A stretch of 64,000 nt of DNA from Arcicella lustrica. Its GTDB lineage: Bacteria; Bacteroidota; Bacteroidia; Cytophagales; Spirosomataceae. Within the stretch, counting starts at the first letter, position 1, and every line of letters begins with the position of its first letter. This document shows, piece after piece, positions 16,046-24,933 of this stretch. The notes under the pieces were generated by a model that saw nothing but the letters and a program-made list of their open reading frames with translations, was not told where the DNA came from and did not search any database. The DNA lies in NCBI RefSeq assembly GCF_034930985.1, contig NZ_JAYGIM010000012.1, forward strand, positions 124,001 to 188,000, written 5' to 3'. Both the position numbers and the translations under genes were made by a program.

Positions 16046-16099
16046 AATTATGAGTTATGAAATATAATGATAGAAATTACAGCTTCATAACTCATAATT
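16046..16099. repeat. Perfect inverted repeat, AATTATGAGTTATGAA family
   Basis: AATTATGAGTTATGAA (16046-16061) and its exact complement TTCATAACTCATAATT (16084-16099) flank 22 bases. It sits between two minus-strand genes and lacks a T-run, so it is not a usual terminator. Related fragments lie at 22472-22503 and around 30811-30826, suggesting a dispersed intergenic repeat. Confidence 0.65.
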
Positions 16100-16110
16100 C
16101 ATTTTCATAA

Positions 16111-16479
16111 CTATTCAGTAAGTGATTTTACTTGTGCTACTAAAGCATCAAAATTAAGAGGCTTAGCAAGCATATCATCAAAACCAGCTTCTTTGAAATC
16201 TTCCATTGAATAGTTTCTAGCATTACCAGTAATAGCAATCATTGGTATTTTTGCTTTTGCTTCATCTTTCAAACTACGTACTGCTTTAGCACATTCCATG
16301 CCGTCCATTACGGGCATATTAATATCTAGCAAAATGATGTCAAAATCTTCTTTTTCAAGAGCATCTAACACTTGTTGCCCGTTTTTAACAGAGTGAATTT
16401 CGAAATTTTGAAATTCTAAAATCTTCTTAGCAAGGTTCTGGATAACTGAGCTATCTTCGGCAATCAGGACTTTCTTCAT
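16111..16479 (-). CDS. Single-domain response regulator (CheY-like)
   Basis: The 122 residues are one receiver domain with no output domain. The acidic pair is Glu8-Asp9, the phosphoacceptor Asp52 (ILLDINMPVMDG), the switch Thr84 and the conserved Lys106 (AKPLNF). It probably relays phosphate from a hybrid kinase or acts by protein contact. No kinase gene is adjacent. Confidence 0.88.
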   Translation of the reverse strand: MKKVLIAEDSSVIQNLAKKILEFQNFEIHSVKNGQQVLDALEKEDFDIILLDINMPVMDGMECAKAVRSLKDEAKAKIPMIAITGNARNYSMEDFKEAGFDDMLAKPLNFDALVAQVKSLTE

Positions 16480-16710
16480 ATTAAGGTTAATGATTGATTA
16501 ATGTGGTAAAGATAAGTAACAGGAAACAATTAACAATTACCAATTAATAATTAAGCGTTTTTTTTGTAATTAAATCTTCACTTTTAAAGGTAAGTATTTA
16601 CATCTATAAGCATTGTAAAGCTAATCAAAAATATTAAAAATCGCTTATGAAATTATCATCAAATTCGATAATGTGCTATTATGAGTGAATAAAATGATAA
16701 GTTTCTACAT

Positions 16711-16745
16711 AAAAAAAGCTTGTTTGCGTTCTACGGCAAACAAGC
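16711..16745 (-). terminator. Terminator after DUF2911 gene
   Basis: On the minus strand GCTTGTTTGC (16736-16745) pairs perfectly with GCAAACAAGC (16718-16727), followed by seven T residues. Confidence 0.8.
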
Positions 16746-16768
16746 AGAGTAAATTTTAACAGAGATAA

Positions 16769-17290
16769 TTACTTCACTTTGAAAGCAACAGCAACTTTAT
16801 CCCACATCAACGTTACGTCGCCGTTGTTTTCTGCTTTGATGGTAAAACGTTCCATCATGTCGTTAGCTTTTGGCGTTGCTTTTACTCTTAAAACATCTTC
16901 GGCTTCGTTATATTTGAAAGCTCCCCATTGTTTAGCAACTTTATTGAAAATGATTGTCCATTCTTTTTCTCCAGGAATTGTAAATAAACCATATTTCCCA
17001 GCTTTCAATGTTTGTCCTTGTACTGTAACATCTTTACTTACTTCAAAAGTTGTAGCCTCATTTGCTCCTGTACGCCAAACTTTACCAAAAGGCGCTAAGT
17101 TTCCATCCCAAACATTACGTCCTTTTACCGCAGGTTGACTGTAATTGATTGTTAAAGTAGTTTCTCCGATTGTCGCAGAAGTGGAAGCTGGTGGAGACGG
17201 TTTTGATTTGGTTTCAGCCATTGCCTCATGTTGAACATTGCTGATAAAAGCTGTAACAGTAAAAAAGGCTAATAAAAGTAATTTTTTCAT
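16769..17290 (-). CDS. Secreted DUF2911 protein
   Basis: A 173-residue protein with a signal peptide (MKKLLLLAFFTVTAF, cleavage probably near AMA-E). A single DUF2911 domain follows, marked by INYSQPAVKGRNVWDG (49-64), GKVWRTGANEAT (69-80) and WTIIFNK. DUF2911 proteins are common periplasmic or outer-membrane-associated proteins of Bacteroidota with no proven function. It is monocistronic. Confidence 0.85.
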   Translation of the reverse strand: MKKLLLLAFFTVTAFISNVQHEAMAETKSKPSPPASTSATIGETTLTINYSQPAVKGRNVWDGNLAPFGKVWRTGANEATTFEVSKDVTVQGQTLKAGKYGLFTIPGEKEWTIIFNKVAKQWGAFKYNEAEDVLRVKATPKANDMMERFTIKAENNGDVTLMWDKVAVAFKVK

Positions 17291-17432
17291 TTTGATAAAT
17301 CAGTTTAAGTTATTTTTGAAAGGAGTTCTCCATCTAACCAAACGCAAAAGATTTTATAAAGTTTTATTTTAATGGAGTTATTTTACTGCAAATTTGTTAT
17401 ATTTCTATTAAACGATTATTATAATTTAGTAG

Positions 17433-18749
17433 ATGAAGAAATTTTTATTTTCAGAGAACCCCGTATTAACCTATTTTGATAAACAATTCGAGCAAGAAAA
17501 TATTCGTAGAGAACGACAAAGGGCGGGCGTTTTATTGATTTTTTTTTCAATTAGTTTTCTTTCTTATGCTTTGTTTGCCAAAACAGTTTATCAATTAAAT
17601 TACTTGAATGGGCATGAAAATGTTCCTCAAATTATATTTTTGTACTTGGCATTCATGACCTTCTACGAACTTACGGTTTGGATATCAATGAAGTATCTTT
17701 TGAAAGTTATGAGCCAAATGCCTTTGGTAGCAAAATTTGGTAATGCTTCATTAGAAATTACTTTGCTTACTTTGGTGATGTATTTTGCGAGTCAAGAGTA
17801 TAATCATCCAATTCTGATAGTCCTTTCTCCATTGGTGTATATCTATTTTATTTTTATCATTCTTTCCACTTTACGTTTAAGCTTTGCTGTGTCATTATGG
17901 ACTGGACTTTTAGCGGGAGTTGAATACTTTTTTCTGAGTAGTCATTTGATAGAATCAGGGACGATTGTTTCCGAACATGATATTTACACGAAACAGATGT
18001 TTTCGTATTTGCTCAAAACGTTTTCGTTGGTTTTTGGAGGATTATCTGCTGGTTATGTGGCGATGCAAATCCGTAAAAGTATTCAACTTTCGATAGAAAG
18101 AATGGAAACGCAAGAGCATATTGTAGAAATGTTTGGTCAGCAAGTTTCGCCCGAAGTCGTGCAAGTAATGTTAGAACAAAACGGTATTTTAAAAGCCAAA
18201 CATCAAAAAGTAAGTATTATGTTTTTGGATATTCGAAACTTCACTGTGTATGCCGATAAGCACACTGCCGATGAAGTAATGAATTATCAGAATGTTTTTT
18301 TTGAAGTTGTGGCGAATACCGTCAATGAATATAATGGAATTGTTAACCAATTTTTAGGCGATGGCTGTATGGTTACTTTTGGAGCGCCCATTCCTTTAGA
18401 AAATCCTTCTGAAAATGCCGTCAAAGCTGGTTTGAGCATCATTGAGAAAATCAGTAAAATGAATGAAATGGGAACGATTCCTAATACTGGTGTAGGCATT
18501 GGAATTCATACAGGAGATGCTGTTGTTGGAAATATCGGAACAGATACTCGTCAACAATATAATATTACTGGAAATGTGGTAATACAAGCTTCAAGAATTG
18601 AACAATTGAATAAAAAATACCAATCTCAATTATTGATTAGCCAAGAAGTAATGGATGAAATTTCAGCGATTCCAATTGATACTGTTCAAGTAGGTTCTGT
18701 AAAATTGAAAGGAATGGAAAATGAAATGTTTTTATGGAAATTAGCATAA
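17433..18749 (+). CDS. Membrane-bound class III nucleotide cyclase with non-canonical active site
   Basis: The 438-residue protein has about six membrane spans (about 31-50, 66-88, 104-120, 126-146, 149-170, 191-211), a short linker and a class III cyclase domain (about 255-438). Metal-binding Asp266 and Asp310 and the IHTGD loop (358-362) are intact. Residues that normally select ATP are changed: the usual Lys is Gln306 (NQFLGDG), and the usual GDxVN motif reads GNVVI, so Asp becomes Asn381 and the transition-state Asn becomes Ile384; Arg388 is kept. It may make a product other than cAMP or have low activity. An HD-PycTM protein lies 4.7 kb away. Confidence 0.78.
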   Translation: MKKFLFSENPVLTYFDKQFEQENIRRERQRAGVLLIFFSISFLSYALFAKTVYQLNYLNGHENVPQIIFLYLAFMTFYELTVWISMKYLLKVMSQMPLVAKFGNASLEITLLTLVMYFASQEYNHPILIVLSPLVYIYFIFIILSTLRLSFAVSLWTGLLAGVEYFFLSSHLIESGTIVSEHDIYTKQMFSYLLKTFSLVFGGLSAGYVAMQIRKSIQLSIERMETQEHIVEMFGQQVSPEVVQVMLEQNGILKAKHQKVSIMFLDIRNFTVYADKHTADEVMNYQNVFFEVVANTVNEYNGIVNQFLGDGCMVTFGAPIPLENPSENAVKAGLSIIEKISKMNEMGTIPNTGVGIGIHTGDAVVGNIGTDTRQQYNITGNVVIQASRIEQLNKKYQSQLLISQEVMDEISAIPIDTVQVGSVKLKGMENEMFLWKLA

Positions 18750-18751
18750 AT

Positions 18752-18786
18752 AAAAAGGAGGGATTTGAATTTCCCTCCTTTTTGTT
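18752..18786. terminator. Bidirectional terminator between cyclase and phosphoesterase-barrel genes
   Basis: AAAAAGGAGGGA and TCCCTCCTTTTT form a 12-base stem around an 8-base loop. It is flanked by A-rich and T-rich runs and serves two convergent genes. Confidence 0.85.
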
Positions 18787-18787
18787 T

Positions 18788-21700
18788 TTAGAAAAATAAT
18801 CCAGCTTTTACAGAAAATAAATTACTTTCTTCAGTTATTCCGTACATGCCCGTAATCACAACCATGTTGAACGGAGCAACCCAAATACCTCCTCCGTAGC
18901 CATGATGCCATTTCTCTGAATTTTCGTTGGGATTCCATACTCTACCTACATCATTGAATGCAAGTACGCCCGCATAAGCTGGAAATAAGTATGATTTAAT
19001 ATTGATAACTTTCAAACGAATTTCTGTATTGTTGTAAAAAGATGATTTTCCTGAAAAACGTGTACGTCTGTAACCTCTGATATTACTTAAACCGCCTAAA
19101 GAATTAGCTTGATACAATTCATAATCTGCAAGGTTCATCCCACCACCGAAACGTGTAGCCAAACTAACAACTGCTGGTAATTTAAAAGTATAATAAAACG
19201 ATAAATCCGTTTTTAAATTAGCATATTTATTTTCTGTAACGTCGTTTGCACCTCTTTGTAAAGTAGCATCAAAATTCCATAAAATACCTCTTGTTGGAAA
19301 AATGATATTATCTCTATTATCAAGTACAAATCCTGTTTTTAAACCAATAAAAAACTTGTCTTGATATATTTCATTTCCTGTTGGTGCAAATTCATGAATA
19401 AAACGTTTTGGATTTTCTTTGATATGCCATTCGTTTTTGATAGCTCCATAATATAAAGTCAATTTATTAAATCGACTTTTGAAAAGTGCTGTAATCTCTT
19501 CATTTTCATATTGAATTCTGTAATAATCAATACCTTTTTCTTGTTTGAATTCAGATTCGTTACTCAAGCCAAAAAAGTTATCAACCAAACCACCTTGCTG
19601 AATATTGGCTTTTAGTTCAAAATCTGTTTTCCCGATTACATCCATAAATTCTCCTTGATAGAAAATATTGTATGAATTTGTCCCGAAAGCATAATTTCCA
19701 GAAATAATGTGCTGTGAAGCGAATGGGTCTTTTCTAAAACCTTGACGAGTCCATTGTAAACCAGTTCCGATAAAAATCCCATCGTCAACATTGAAGGCAA
19801 AAGAACCAAGCGGAGCTATTCTGTCGTATTTAAAAGCTTCACGGTTATAATCATTTACAGCTTTTTTCTTACTTGTTAAATCTTTGGCTTCTGAACCTAA
19901 ATATAAACTTGTATTTTCTTTTTTGTCGTAAATAAAAGTTTTCTTTCCTAAGCCAGCCACAGCCGAAGAATCACTGAAAATATCTTTTCCTTTTCCTCCA
20001 ATCAAGCGTACTTTGATGCCTTTGTTGGCTTTGCCTAGCACTTGGAAATTGTCTTCACCATCTAATCCCCAAATTCTGATTTCTTTAGTGATTTTGGGTT
20101 CAAATGTCCTTTCATACAGTATTCTGCCAATTTCTCCATTTTTCTTTTGGTCGTAAACGGTTACTTTGGTTTCGCCATTTTCTAAACGATTTACAAAGAA
20201 ATACTCGTCTTTATCACTTCCTAAAATATCAACTTCTTTACTTAAAAATTCATAAAGCTCTTTCGAATAAGTAGCTAAATCATCACGACGTTGTTTTAGT
20301 TTTTTAGCAATAATGGCAGAATGTTCTGGAAAATTTGGAAAATGACCCACTGCTGAATCAATGACTGAATCACTAATTTTTTGTTGTAATTCTGTTGCCA
20401 TCGAAAGCCAATCTTTTTCTGAAGATTGTGTCAAAAACGAGCGGTCGAAGTAACGAGCATTAAATGCCAAACCCGCTACATCACGAATTTTATAATCGAA
20501 ACCTTGAATTTTAGGCAAAATCCATTTTCTGGAAATAATAGTTGGTAAAAGCCCTTGATTGACAAAAAAAGCTTGGTCACGGTCACGTGGAATCGGTCTA
20601 TAAGTAAGTCCTTTGTCGTTTTTGTTTTCAAAACCTGCCCAACGCCATTGGTCTTCGTGGCGGTCCCAGTCGCCAATAAGCATGTCTAACAATCTGGCTC
20701 TGATTACTTCTTTTTCGTCAATATTGTTATGATTATCCTCTGCGAGTTTCTCAACAACTTTTTGTGTACTCTGAATTTTTTTATAACCAGCAAAACTACC
20801 TTCTGGTCTTTCTTCAAAAAGTGCTAATTGATTGGTGAAAAGTCGTTTATAATTTCCTAAAACATTACTTTCAGGAATAATTACCAAAGAAGGATTGGTA
20901 TGTAAAACACCAGCCGCTTCAGCTAAATGCGATGCCACCAACGCCGCAAATGGATGGGAAGCAGAAATTTGGTCTGAAACAATATCGGTCGTAAACTGAC
21001 TGCGAATAGCTTCTGGAACGGCTCTTTCTGGATATTTTTCTACGGAACGAGTAACGAATTGTTCCCCTTTTGGATTTTGGTAACGCAATGAAAGCGTTTG
21101 AAAACCGCCACCTCTTTGAACTACTTTCAATCCACCTTGCTCTTGCTCAAAATCTATCGTTTTGGGTTTGATGGCGGTCGTCCAAATGTCACGATAATTT
21201 TTACCCAATAAAAAAGCTTTTAATTTTCCCGCTTTATAACTTGGATTAGGGACGATTCCTTCTGATTGTATTTTGGCAGTTTGTAAATCTTTTGGGTCAA
21301 CAGCATTGGTATTGAGTAATATTTCTGTGCTGTAAAGTTCTTTGCCATTTTCTCCATCCCCTCCTAAAAAAGTAAGTATTGTTTTATTATCGAAGAAATC
21401 TAAACGAGCAAAACCAATTTGTGAACTCGCAAATTTTGAATCTTTGCCCATTTTCACAGGCGTATTTTTTGAACCAGCCCCAGAAGTAATATAATTGATA
21501 GAATCTCTTTGAATCAATTGCAAATTATGTTCGTGACCGTTGGCATAAATTACATTTTTGTACTGCTTAAAAATTCCGACCAATCCATCACGCATTTGCT
21601 TGTATTTCGGGTGTGGAATATCCTGAATATCACCAATTAATGTTCTATACAATGGATAAATTGAACCCAGAACAGGTAATGGAATGTGTACGTTTAATTC

Positions 21701-22423
21701 ATGAAAAGGCAAAAGATGGTCTTCTAAAGTGAAATATCCACCATGAGAACCGTGCGAATACATGGGATGATGCCCCATCACAATCACTTTTTTATGGCGA
21801 TTTCTGTCTAAAATATCATTCACACTCACTAGCATTTCCTGTAGTGATTTTACTTCACAGTCAGATTCTGCTTCTGGTTTTTTCCAAGGATGAAGCCACC
21901 ATTGTGTATCTAAAATAACAGCCGTTACTTGATCATTCAGAGCTACTTCGTGTGGTGTCGGACAGCCTCCTTTCGGAAAAAATACATCTTCTCTTTTCAA
22001 AAAATCAGAAACAAATTTTTCTTGATTTTTAATATATTCCCAACCTTTTTTTCCACCTTGTTGCCAATCGTGATTTCCCGGAATGATAAATGGTTTTCCT
22101 TCGTAATCTTTTAAAATCGCTAATTGTTCTGCTAAACGAGTAGAATCATTTTTTCGATTGGGTTCATCAAGATTACTTAAACCTTTTGGGTAAACATTAT
22201 CTCCCAAAAAAACAATAGAAGAATTTTTCCCAGCCTTCTGCATTTGTCTTTTTAATGGCGTTAGTACTTGGTTTGCACCATTTTTGGGTGGTTCACCAGC
22301 GTCACCAATTAAAAAGATAGAGTAATTGGGAGTAGTTTGACTGTAGCCCAATGTTGCATTCCCCAAGATAGAAAGTAATAGACTAAAGCCTGTAACAATG
22401 TTCTGTTTGAAAGCTGTCTTCAT
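18788..22423 (-). CDS. Metallophosphoesterase fused to an outer-membrane beta-barrel
   Basis: This 1211-residue protein has a signal peptide (1-28) and then a complete calcineurin-like phosphoesterase domain (about 33-345): LIGDAGEP, FLGDNVYP (72-79), IPGNHDW (114-120), GHHP (217-220) and GHEHN (about 296-300). A middle region (about 400-800) includes a WDRHEDQWRW segment. The last 350 residues are a BamA/Omp85-type surface-antigen barrel with the LGGLSNIRGYRRTRFSG motif and a terminal aromatic residue. The enzyme should sit at the outer membrane. The fusion is known in Bacteroidota annotation, but its substrate is not established. It is transcribed alone. Confidence 0.85.
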   Translation of the reverse strand: MKTAFKQNIVTGFSLLLSILGNATLGYSQTTPNYSIFLIGDAGEPPKNGANQVLTPLKRQMQKAGKNSSIVFLGDNVYPKGLSNLDEPNRKNDSTRLAEQLAILKDYEGKPFIIPGNHDWQQGGKKGWEYIKNQEKFVSDFLKREDVFFPKGGCPTPHEVALNDQVTAVILDTQWWLHPWKKPEAESDCEVKSLQEMLVSVNDILDRNRHKKVIVMGHHPMYSHGSHGGYFTLEDHLLPFHELNVHIPLPVLGSIYPLYRTLIGDIQDIPHPKYKQMRDGLVGIFKQYKNVIYANGHEHNLQLIQRDSINYITSGAGSKNTPVKMGKDSKFASSQIGFARLDFFDNKTILTFLGGDGENGKELYSTEILLNTNAVDPKDLQTAKIQSEGIVPNPSYKAGKLKAFLLGKNYRDIWTTAIKPKTIDFEQEQGGLKVVQRGGGFQTLSLRYQNPKGEQFVTRSVEKYPERAVPEAIRSQFTTDIVSDQISASHPFAALVASHLAEAAGVLHTNPSLVIIPESNVLGNYKRLFTNQLALFEERPEGSFAGYKKIQSTQKVVEKLAEDNHNNIDEKEVIRARLLDMLIGDWDRHEDQWRWAGFENKNDKGLTYRPIPRDRDQAFFVNQGLLPTIISRKWILPKIQGFDYKIRDVAGLAFNARYFDRSFLTQSSEKDWLSMATELQQKISDSVIDSAVGHFPNFPEHSAIIAKKLKQRRDDLATYSKELYEFLSKEVDILGSDKDEYFFVNRLENGETKVTVYDQKKNGEIGRILYERTFEPKITKEIRIWGLDGEDNFQVLGKANKGIKVRLIGGKGKDIFSDSSAVAGLGKKTFIYDKKENTSLYLGSEAKDLTSKKKAVNDYNREAFKYDRIAPLGSFAFNVDDGIFIGTGLQWTRQGFRKDPFASQHIISGNYAFGTNSYNIFYQGEFMDVIGKTDFELKANIQQGGLVDNFFGLSNESEFKQEKGIDYYRIQYENEEITALFKSRFNKLTLYYGAIKNEWHIKENPKRFIHEFAPTGNEIYQDKFFIGLKTGFVLDNRDNIIFPTRGILWNFDATLQRGANDVTENKYANLKTDLSFYYTFKLPAVVSLATRFGGGMNLADYELYQANSLGGLSNIRGYRRTRFSGKSSFYNNTEIRLKVINIKSYLFPAYAGVLAFNDVGRVWNPNENSEKWHHGYGGGIWVAPFNMVVITGMYGITEESNLFSVKAGLFF

Positions 22424-22549
22424 ATATGTTTTGGTTGATAAAGATGGAGGCTTAGTAATGGACTTGTTAATAGTTATGAATTGTGAATTATAAATTATGA
22501 GTTGTCCAGCGATTTGATTGTATTGGCTCGTTTGTTTTACTGTTACGAT

Positions 22550-23401
22550 TTATTTTTTATAATCAAATTTCAAGATATAGCCATCTCCACCATCGCCTTC
22601 TGATGAAATAAATAGATTTCCATCAGGAGTAAAACAAATGCCTTCTGGTTGTTTATAAAGTGAAGGACTCAAATCTACTAAAGCTTCTTTGGCTCCGTCT
22701 TTTGATAAAATCAAGAGTTTTTTCCCTTGCGAAGCAATAATAAAAACTTGCTGAGTGATTGGATGCACTGCAATTCCTGAAGGTCTGAACATTTTTTTTC
22801 CATCTTTTCCTACTAATTTTTCCTCTGGAATGGCAATAGATTTAAACAATACTTTTCTGTTGAAATCATAAGCATAAATCATCTTTTTGTTATCAACATC
22901 TTTTACTCTTTGCTTGGCAGCTAATAGTAAATTTCCAGTTTTGGAGTCATAGCCAAGTCCTTCATATTCAATTACGTCTGGGTCGCTACAATCAATTTCT
23001 CTTTCAAAAGCTTCACCAATTTTAAAGCTCTTAATCATGCCATTGCTTTTCAGTATAAATACTTCATTTCCAATTACTTCAACGCCTTCATAGTCACCTT
23101 TTTTGCCAAAGGGAATTGTCTGTGAAATTTCTTTTTTTACAAAGTCGAAAATAAAAACTTTGCCTTCTTCGTCATTAATGCAAGCCAATTGATTATTTTT
23201 ATAAAATGACAGTCCAGAAATTTCTTGAAGACTATTCGGTAGAACGATTTTTTCAGTAGGATTTTCAAAATCATACTGAAGCTTAAATGCCTCAGAATCT
23301 TCTTGTTTGATGTCTTTTTCTTGGTGTTTGTTTTTACTTTCACAAGAAAAGAACGACAATGGAACGAAAGTTAGTAGAATTAAAGTTTTGGAAGAGATCA
23401 T
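22550..23401 (-). CDS. SdiA-regulated-like beta-propeller lipoprotein
   Basis: The 283-residue protein has a signal ending LSFFSC, so Cys19 or Cys20 is a probable lipidation site, followed by a charged linker. The rest is a propeller with repeated motifs QEISGLSF, DYEGVEVI, EYEGLGYD, RPSGIAVHP and QPEGICFTPDG, as in SdiA-regulated/YjiK-type proteins. A Ca-dependent phytase-like or esterase-like role has been suggested for relatives; none can be assigned here. It is divergent from the HD-PycTM gene, with only 31 bases between their starts. Confidence 0.75.
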   Translation of the reverse strand: MISSKTLILLTFVPLSFFSCESKNKHQEKDIKQEDSEAFKLQYDFENPTEKIVLPNSLQEISGLSFYKNNQLACINDEEGKVFIFDFVKKEISQTIPFGKKGDYEGVEVIGNEVFILKSNGMIKSFKIGEAFEREIDCSDPDVIEYEGLGYDSKTGNLLLAAKQRVKDVDNKKMIYAYDFNRKVLFKSIAIPEEKLVGKDGKKMFRPSGIAVHPITQQVFIIASQGKKLLILSKDGAKEALVDLSPSLYKQPEGICFTPDGNLFISSEGDGGDGYILKFDYKK

Positions 23402-23432
23402 TATGCTTTTATTTTAATGTTTTAAGTATATT

Positions 23433-24647
23433 ATGCAAACGGAATTGCTCATAAAGGTACAAGAATATGCTGAAGGAATTTTAAAGAAATTACCTTCGGA
23501 ATTGATTTATCATAATTTGGGACATACCCAACATGTGGTAAAAGTTTCGGAGGAAATTGGTAAAGCTTCTGACCTTTCAGATAAAGCGTTGGAAACGATT
23601 CTGATTGCTGCTTGGCTACATGATGTCGGTTACCAAGAAGGATGTATCAAACATGAGGATAGAAGTAAACTTATGGCGAAAACGTTTTTGGAAGGCTTAG
23701 AAGTTCCTGAAAAGCGTATAAACAAAGTTTTGGGCTGTATTGAAGCAACAAAAATGCCTCAAAATCCACAGAATGAAAAGGAAATGATTCTTTGTGATGC
23801 CGATTTATCACATTTGGGTTCACCTGATTTTATGAATTATTCTGAAGCTTTGCGGGTGGAGTTTTGTGCGATTTTGCAAAGTATCGGAGAAAAGAAATGG
23901 TGGGAATCGACAGTAGAATTAATTCAAAATCATCATTATTTTACAGAATACGCTCGTGAACATTTTGAAGCCTCAAAACAAGAAAATTTGAAAAAAGGTA
24001 TATTGAAATTGGCTGAATTTCAAGGAGAAGGTAATTTTGAAATTCCCATTCCAGCTATTTCAGAAATTCACGAAAGTAAGTTTGATAAGAAACTCAGAAA
24101 AGAAACCGAAAAACTGAAAAAACCAGACCGTGGAATAGAAACGATGTTTAGAACAACATCAACAAACCACTTTCAACTTTCTGCTATGGCTGATAACAAA
24201 GCCAACATAATGATTTCGGTTAATTCAATTATTATTTCGTTGGTTCTCAGTGTATTGGCAAGAAAATTGGAGGATTGGCCAAACTTGATTTTACCAACAG
24301 CTTTATTGACAATTGTTTGCTTAGTCGCTACTATTTTTGCGATTTTGGCTGTTCGTCCAAATGTTACTTCTGGTAGATTTACCCGTGAAGATATTGAAGA
24401 GAAAAAGGCAAACTTACTCTTTTTTGGAAATTTTCACCAAATGGAATTGACCGATTATGAATGGGGAATGCGTGAAATGATGAATGATTCAGATTTCCTT
24501 TATGCCAGTATGACTCGTGATATTTATTATTTGGGCAAAGTATTGGGCATAAAATATAAATACTTGAGGGTATCTTATACTGTTTTTATGTTTGGTTTTG
24601 CAGCATCGGTTTTATCATTTGCCATTGCAATGTATTTTTTTAAGTAG
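23433..24647 (+). CDS. HD-domain phosphohydrolase fused to a Pycsar-effector-like membrane domain
   Basis: The 404-residue protein has an N-terminal HD domain (about 18-190). Putative metal ligands are His31 or His34, the His63-Asp64 pair (WLHDVGY) and Asp122 (LCDADLSHLG). A charged linker (about 205-235) leads to the DUF5706/PycTM region: the motif STNHFQLSAMADNKANIMI (about 243-261), spans at about 260-276, 285-306 and 381-401, and a conserved amphipathic loop between. PycTM proteins are the membrane-disrupting effectors of Pycsar anti-phage systems, gated by cCMP or cUMP. The HD part could degrade the signal or (p)ppGpp-like nucleotides. A cyclase gene lies 4.7 kb upstream, not adjacent. 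Confidence 0.8.
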   Translation: MQTELLIKVQEYAEGILKKLPSELIYHNLGHTQHVVKVSEEIGKASDLSDKALETILIAAWLHDVGYQEGCIKHEDRSKLMAKTFLEGLEVPEKRINKVLGCIEATKMPQNPQNEKEMILCDADLSHLGSPDFMNYSEALRVEFCAILQSIGEKKWWESTVELIQNHHYFTEYAREHFEASKQENLKKGILKLAEFQGEGNFEIPIPAISEIHESKFDKKLRKETEKLKKPDRGIETMFRTTSTNHFQLSAMADNKANIMISVNSIIISLVLSVLARKLEDWPNLILPTALLTIVCLVATIFAILAVRPNVTSGRFTREDIEEKKANLLFFGNFHQMELTDYEWGMREMMNDSDFLYASMTRDIYYLGKVLGIKYKYLRVSYTVFMFGFAASVLSFAIAMYFFK

Positions 24648-24924
24648 ATTTTTTATCGGAATGTCCCAAGCTTTTTTCTGGACAAACAAGGTCTCGAACA
24701 ATTTGTTTGAGTTCCTTTGCTTCTGGAAAATGTCCTTCTCTTTTTCTATCAAAAATCACTTCATTTTCTAAAAAAACTTGAAAACGCCCAGACACTTCAC
24801 TTGGGCGTAAACCTACTTCGCCTAATTCTTCAACAAAAGTTGTCAGTAATTCTTGTGCCATCCAAGCCGAACGCATCAGCCAATTACATTTCGGGCAGTA
24901 TTCTATGGTGATTTTGGGTTTCAT
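24640..24924 (-). CDS. SelW/Rdx-family thioredoxin-like protein
   Basis: This 94-residue protein is a SelT/SelW/SelH (Rdx) family member with the redox motif CPKC at residues 10-13 (Cys in place of the animal selenocysteine). It has a second family block at 43-59 (VSGRFQVFLENEVIFDR). Such proteins are small thiol redox proteins of uncertain partner. Its 3' end overlaps the convergent HD-PycTM gene by 8 bases, so there is no room for a terminator between them. Confidence 0.85.
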   Translation of the reverse strand: MKPKITIEYCPKCNWLMRSAWMAQELLTTFVEELGEVGLRPSEVSGRFQVFLENEVIFDRKREGHFPEAKELKQIVRDLVCPEKSLGHSDKKST

Positions 24925-24933
24925 GATTTTATG

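Noticed and set aside
16769..17138. Plus-strand open frame opposite the DUF2911 gene
   Set aside because: It mirrors the coding strand of a recognisable secreted protein and has no independent support.
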